Positions 13,624 through 16,842 of a stretch of DNA of 16,842 nucleotides are shown piece by piece. The stretch is from Sphingomonadaceae bacterium (GTDB taxonomy: Bacteria > Pseudomonadota > Alphaproteobacteria > Sphingomonadales > Sphingomonadaceae): positions 1-16,842 of the forward strand of contig JAFARM010000028.1 in the NCBI GenBank assembly GCA_019245455.1, in the 5' to 3' direction. The translations under genes were made by a program, and so were the position numbers. The notes beneath the pieces were generated by a model. The model ran no database searches. It had not been told where the DNA came from and was given only the letters and a program-made list of their open reading frames with translations. How positions within the stretch are numbered: position 1 is the stretch's first letter; each line of letters starts with the position of its first letter.

Positions 13624-13731
13624 CGTGCGCGCTCAGGGTCCCCAGCTGGGAGTCCTGGGCCTAGCACTCGGCGCGCCGGGTCGGCCCTCGGCACTTGCGC
13701 GCGGCGCGGCGATGCGTGAGACGCAGGCGCA

Positions 13732-14499
13732 ATGACTCGCGACGCGCCCGCTCTGACCCTCGCCATCGACGGCCCGCGCGCGACGCTGACGCTCGACCGC
13801 CCGGCGAAGCGGAACGCGCTCGACCTCGCCATGTGGGAGGAGCTGCCGCGGTTGGTCGCGGCGGTCATGCTCGACCCCGGCGTCCGCGTCCTCGTCGTGA
13901 CGGGGGCGGGCGGTGCCTTTTCGGCCGGGGCCGATCTCGACGAATTCGCCGTCTATGCCAGCGACCCGGCGTGGCGGGCGCGCAACAACGCCGCGATCCG
14001 CGCGACGCAGGTGACGCTTGCCCGCGCCGCCAAGCCCGTCGTCGCGGCGATCGACGGCGACGCTATCGGCGGCGGCCTGGGCCTGGCGCTCGCCTGCGAC
14101 CTGCGCTTCGCCACGCCGCGCGCGCGCCTGGGGCTGACGCCGGCGAAGCTGGGCCTCGTCTATCCGCTGCACGACACCAAGCTGCTCGTCGACCTCGTCG
14201 GCCCGGCGCAGGCGAAGCGGATGCTGTTCACCGCGCGCGTGATGGATGCCGCGGAGGCGGCGCGCATCGGCCTGGTCGACGAGGTGACCGACGACCTGGA
14301 CGGCGCGGTCGACGCCTTCTGCGCGCGCGTCGCCGACCTGTCGGCGACGACGCAGCTCGCCGCCAAGCGCATCGTCCGCCGCATCCTCGACGGGGCGAGC
14401 GACGACGACGCGGCGAGCGCTGCCGAGTTCGATGCGGCGTTTACGGGAGCGGACTTCGCGGCGGGCATCGTGGCGTTCCGGGGGCGGCCGCGTGGGTAG
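13732..14499 (+). CDS. Crotonase-fold protein (enoyl-CoA hydratase/isomerase family)
   Basis: This encodes 255 residues, usual for the family. The CoA-binding and oxyanion-hole parts are present: LDRPAKRNAL (21-30), VVTGAGGAFSAGADLDEF (55-72), and GDAIGGGLGLALACDLRFAT (109-128). The C-terminal helix region LAAKRIVRR also fits. In classic enoyl-CoA hydratase two glutamates act, in GGGCEL and in QPE; here these read GGGLGL (Gly 117) and LTPAKLGL (Pro 137), so neither is present. The protein therefore probably binds an acyl-CoA but may not hydrate it; decarboxylase, isomerase or hydrolase members of the superfamily also lack one or both. The ATG at 13732 has no strong ribosome site. It is isolated from ETF-QO, so a role in fatty-acid oxidation is only a guess. 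Confidence 0.85.
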   Translation: MTRDAPALTLAIDGPRATLTLDRPAKRNALDLAMWEELPRLVAAVMLDPGVRVLVVTGAGGAFSAGADLDEFAVYASDPAWRARNNAAIRATQVTLARAAKPVVAAIDGDAIGGGLGLALACDLRFATPRARLGLTPAKLGLVYPLHDTKLLVDLVGPAQAKRMLFTARVMDAAEAARIGLVDEVTDDLDGAVDAFCARVADLSATTQLAAKRIVRRILDGASDDDAASAAEFDAAFTGADFAAGIVAFRGRPRG

Positions 14500-14523
14500 C
14501 GGTGGTTACGGTGTCGCAAAGGA

Positions 14524-14599
14524 TGTCATCCCGGCGCAGGCCGGGACCCATGAGCTCGAATGGTTGAGTTCATGGGTCCCGGCCTGCGCCGGGATGACA
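14524..14599. repeat. Palindromic repeat element A, copy 4 (short form)
   Basis: TGTCATCCCGGCGCAGGCCG on the left pairs with the same sequence inverted on the right. The inner part is CATGAGCTCGAATGG then TTGAGTTCATG. It is nearly identical to copies 3 and 6 in the arms. It lies 24 bases past the crotonase stop. Confidence 0.88.
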
Positions 14600-14630
14600 G
14601 GAGAGCGGAAGGAGCTGCCAGCGCCAACGC

Positions 14631-14737
14631 CGTCATCCCCGCACAAGCGGGGACCCATCGCCTGCGGCCCGGACGACCCGCGCCGTCTCCGCCGGGCGAA
14701 CGGTGGGAGATGGGTCCCCGCTTGCGCGGGGATGACG
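14631..14737. repeat. Palindromic repeat element A, copy 5 (long form)
   Basis: CGTCATCCCCGC at the left pairs with GCGGGGATGACG at the right, and both arms are the CCCCGC sub-type (CCCCGC-ACAA-GCGGGG left). The inner part is GC-rich and not well paired. It ends 31 bases before the ilvD ATG, so any ilvD leader would begin inside or just after it. Confidence 0.85.
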
Positions 14738-14768
14738 GCAGAGAGCTGAAAGGGATGACCCCCGCACC

Positions 14769-16484
14769 ATGACCTTCGACAAGTCCCGCCTGCCCAGCCG
14801 CCACGTCACCGTCGGTCCCGAGCGCGCGCCGCACCGCAGCTATTACTACGCCATGGGGCTGACGGCGGAGGACATCGCGCGGCCGTTCGTCGGCGTCGTC
14901 TCGGCGGGGAACGACTCGGCGCCGTGCAACACGACCCTCGACGCCCAGGCCGACGCCGCGCGCGAAGGCGTGATCCGCGGTGGGGGGACGCCGCGCCGGT
15001 TCAACACGATCACCGTCACCGACGGCATCGCCATGGGCCACCAGGGGATGAAGTCGAGCCTGGTCAGCCGCGAGGTCATCGCCGACTCGGTCGAGCTGTC
15101 GATGCGCGGCCACGGCTATGACGCGCTCCTCGCCTTTGCCGGCTGCGACAAGAGCCTGCCGGGCATGATGATGGCGATGCTGCGCCTCAACGTACCGAGC
15201 GTGTTCGTCTACGGCGGCTCGATCCTGCCGGGGCGCTTCGAAGACAGGGACGTGACCGTCGTCGACGTGTTCGAAGCGGTCGGCCAGTTCGCCGCCGGGG
15301 CGTGTCCGCTCGAGCGGCTGACGGCGCTCGAGAAGGTCGCCTGCCCCGGCCACGGCGCGTGCGGCGGGCAGTTCACGGCGAACACCATGGCCTGCGTCGC
15401 GGAAGCCATCGGCCTGTCGCTGCCCAACTCGAACATGATGCCCGCGCCCTATGACGGCCGCGCCGGGCTGGCGGTCGCGGCGGGCGAGGCGGTGATGGCG
15501 TGTCTCGCGGCGAACCTCAGGCCGCGTGACATCTGCACGTGGCAAGCCTTTGAGAACGCGGCGACGGTGGTCGCGGCGACCGGCGGTTCGACCAACGCCG
15601 CGCTCCACCTGCCGGCGATGGCGAACGAGGCGGGGATCGACTTCACGCTGTTCGACGTCGCCGAGATCTTCAAGCGGACGCCGTACATCGCCGACCTGAA
15701 GCCCGGCGGACGCTACGTGGCGCGCGACCTGTATGCGGCGGGCGGCATCTACATGGTGATGAAGACGCTGCTCGAAGGCGGCTACCTGCACGGCGACTGC
15801 CGGACGGTGACGGGGCGGACGCTGGCCGAGAACCTCAGCGACGTGCGCTGGAACGACGCGCAGGACGTCATCCGCCCGGTCGCGAACCCGATCACCCCGA
15901 CCGGCGGCGTCGTCGGGCTGAAGGGGTCGCTCGCCCCCGACGGGGCGATCGTCAAGGTCGCAGGCATGAAGACGCTGCAGTTCAGCGGCCCGGCGCGCGT
16001 CTTCGACTGCGAGGAGGACGCCTTCGCCGCCGTCGAGGTGCGGACGATCCGGCCGGGCGAGGTGATCGTCATCCGCTACGAGGGGCCCAAGGGCGGGCCG
16101 GGGATGCGCGAGATGCTGTCGACGACGGCGGCGCTGTACGGGCTGGGGCTCGGCGAGCAGGTCGCGCTCATCACCGACGGGCGGTTCAGCGGCGGCACGC
16201 GCGGCTTCTGCATCGGCCATGTCGGGCCGGAGGCGGCCGACGGCGGGCCGATCGCGCTGGTCGCCGACGGCGACACGATCCGCATCGACGCGGAAGCCGG
16301 GACGATCGACCTCGACGTGGCGGACGACGAGATCGCCCGCCGCCGCGCCGCGTGGACGCCGCGGGTCAACGCCTATCAGTCGGGGGCGCTATGGCGCTTC
16401 GCCCAGACCGTCGGGCCAGCGTACCGCGGCGCGGTGACGCACCCGGGCGCGCGGGCGGAGAAGCACGTCTACGCGGACCTGTAG
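14769..16484 (+). CDS. ilvD: Dihydroxy-acid dehydratase
   Basis: This encodes 571 residues, close to the family norm. The three cluster cysteines are Cys 53 (SAPCNTT), Cys 126 (AGCDKSLPG) and Cys 198 ([14 protein letters not shown]), as in the IlvD/EDD family; the NDSAPCN form fits the [2Fe-2S] type. Further signatures are [47 protein letters not shown] and the conserved serine loop [11 protein letters not shown]. The enzyme dehydrates 2,3-dihydroxy-3-methylbutanoate and -pentanoate to the 2-oxoacids of valine and isoleucine, with Mg2+ and an Fe-S cluster, in the cytoplasm. It may also act on related sugar acids. The ATG at 14769 has only a distant AAGGGA upstream. It is alone, without ilvC or ilvBN, and follows two repeats. 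Repeat A copy 6 lies after its stop. Confidence 0.95.
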   Translation: MTFDKSRLPSRHVTVGPERAPHRSYYYAMGLTAEDIARPFVGVVSAGNDSAPCNTTLDAQADAAREGVIRGGGTPRRFNTITVTDGIAMGHQGMKSSLVSREVIADSVELSMRGHGYDALLAFAGCDKSLPGMMMAMLRLNVPSVFVYGGSILPGRFEDRDVTVVDVFEAVGQFAAGACPLERLTALEKVACPGHGACGGQFTANTMACVAEAIGLSLPNSNMMPAPYDGRAGLAVAAGEAVMACLAANLRPRDICTWQAFENAATVVAATGGSTNAALHLPAMANEAGIDFTLFDVAEIFKRTPYIADLKPGGRYVARDLYAAGGIYMVMKTLLEGGYLHGDCRTVTGRTLAENLSDVRWNDAQDVIRPVANPITPTGGVVGLKGSLAPDGAIVKVAGMKTLQFSGPARVFDCEEDAFAAVEVRTIRPGEVIVIRYEGPKGGPGMREMLSTTAALYGLGLGEQVALITDGRFSGGTRGFCIGHVGPEAADGGPIALVADGDTIRIDAEAGTIDLDVADDEIARRRAAWTPRVNAYQSGALWRFAQTVGPAYRGAVTHPGARAEKHVYADL

Positions 16485-16521
16485 GGGCGCGGGTGGCCGC
16501 GACGCGCCGCCTGCCCCATCC

Positions 16522-16595
16522 GTCATCCCGGCGCAGGCCGGGACCCAAGATCTCGAACGTCTGAGATCTTGGGTCCCGGCCTGCGCCGGGATGAC
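16522..16595. repeat. Palindromic repeat element A, copy 6 (short form)
   Basis: GTCATCCCGGCGCAGGCCGG on the left and the exact complement on the right. The centre AAGATCTC-GAACGTCT-GAGATCTT is a perfect stem of 8. Relative to copies 3 and 4 both sides of this stem have changed together. It lies between the convergent ilvD and lipoprotein genes. Confidence 0.88.
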
Positions 16596-16642
16596 AGGAG
16601 GGCGTGGTACCTTAGGCGCGCGCCGTCGAGCCTCCCGCCGCC

Positions 16643-16842
16643 TCAGCTCGGGGGCAGGGTGGCCGGCTGAGCCGGTGCCGCGGGCGGCGGCGGCAGGGCG
16701 CTCGGCGGCACGGGCTTGATGCGGTTCAGCATCGGCTCGCCGTTGGCGTCGCGGGGCACGTCGCCGCGCGTCGCGCCGCGCAGCACGATCTTGGGGTCGG
16801 TCAGCGGTGAGCGGGTGCACGCCGCGACCGTCAGGAGGACGG
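16643..16842 (-). CDS. Lipoprotein, C-terminal part (runs off right edge)
   Basis: Open on the minus strand from the right edge to a TGA at 16643-16645; 65 residues are seen and the start codon lies outside. The visible N-terminal end is LLTVAACTRSP, which looks like the end of a signal peptide with a lipobox (TVAAC), so the mature protein would begin at that Cys and be membrane anchored. About 60 residues follow, with DPKIVLRGATRGDVPRD and a Pro/Ala-rich tail. No family recognised. It converges on ilvD with repeat A copy 6 between them. Confidence 0.65.
   Translation of the reverse strand, partial: VLLTVAACTRSPLTDPKIVLRGATRGDVPRDANGEPMLNRIKPVPPSALPPPPAAPAQPATLPPS

Noticed and set aside
14526..16220. 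A 564-codon minus-strand frame
   Set aside because: Fully antisense to ilvD, whose motifs are complete; composition is Arg/Asp-rich shadow.

Overview
The window is about 70-75 percent GC over most of its length. It carries ordinary housekeeping genes of a high-GC alphaproteobacterium. The best guess is a sphingomonad (order Sphingomonadales), from three things: the gene content and order (family-4-like uracil-DNA glycosylase, lytic transglycosylase, MoaB and a PA0069-type radical SAM protein in a row; ETF-QO; a TPR protein coupled to ispE), the nested-palindrome repeats between genes, and a promoter that fits the alphaproteobacterial housekeeping consensus. Genus cannot be read from the sequence.

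Layout. The left edge (1-741, minus) is the N-terminal part of a helix-turn-helix protein with an acidic, repetitive tail; it runs off the window. From about 742 to 1845 lies a patch near 50 percent GC with two overlapping rightward genes of unknown function: a small soluble protein, and a coiled-coil protein with one membrane helix. It looks acquired. Next come a leftward pyruvate oxidase/dehydrogenase-type ThDP enzyme (poxB-like), a 516-base gap holding three palindromic repeat elements, and leftward genes for a radical SAM protein, MoaB, a soluble lytic transglycosylase and a uracil-DNA glycosylase-like protein. The last two overlap as ATGA.

Rightward from 8607 are ETF-ubiquinone oxidoreductase, a second repeat-filled gap, a secreted TPR protein with ispE coupled to it by a GTGA overlap, a small secreted two-cysteine protein with its own promoter and a clear intrinsic terminator, a crotonase-fold protein, two more palindromic repeats, and ilvD (dihydroxy-acid dehydratase). 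A sixth repeat separates ilvD from a leftward lipoprotein gene cut by the right edge.

Metabolic links. ETF-QO passes electrons from acyl-CoA and amino-acid dehydrogenases to quinone. PoxB-type enzymes also feed the quinone pool, here from pyruvate. IspE serves isoprenoid (and hence quinone) synthesis, IlvD branched-chain amino acids, and MoaB molybdopterin. These genes are not one pathway. I see no CRISPR array, rRNA or tRNA, transposase, integrase or recognisable defence system. The points most worth a second look are the low-GC gene pair, a UDG-like protein missing its Fe-S cysteines and motif histidine, a crotonase missing both catalytic glutamates, a promoter region with four copies of a TGAGTG motif in front of the small secreted protein, and palindromic repeats whose copies differ by compensating base changes.
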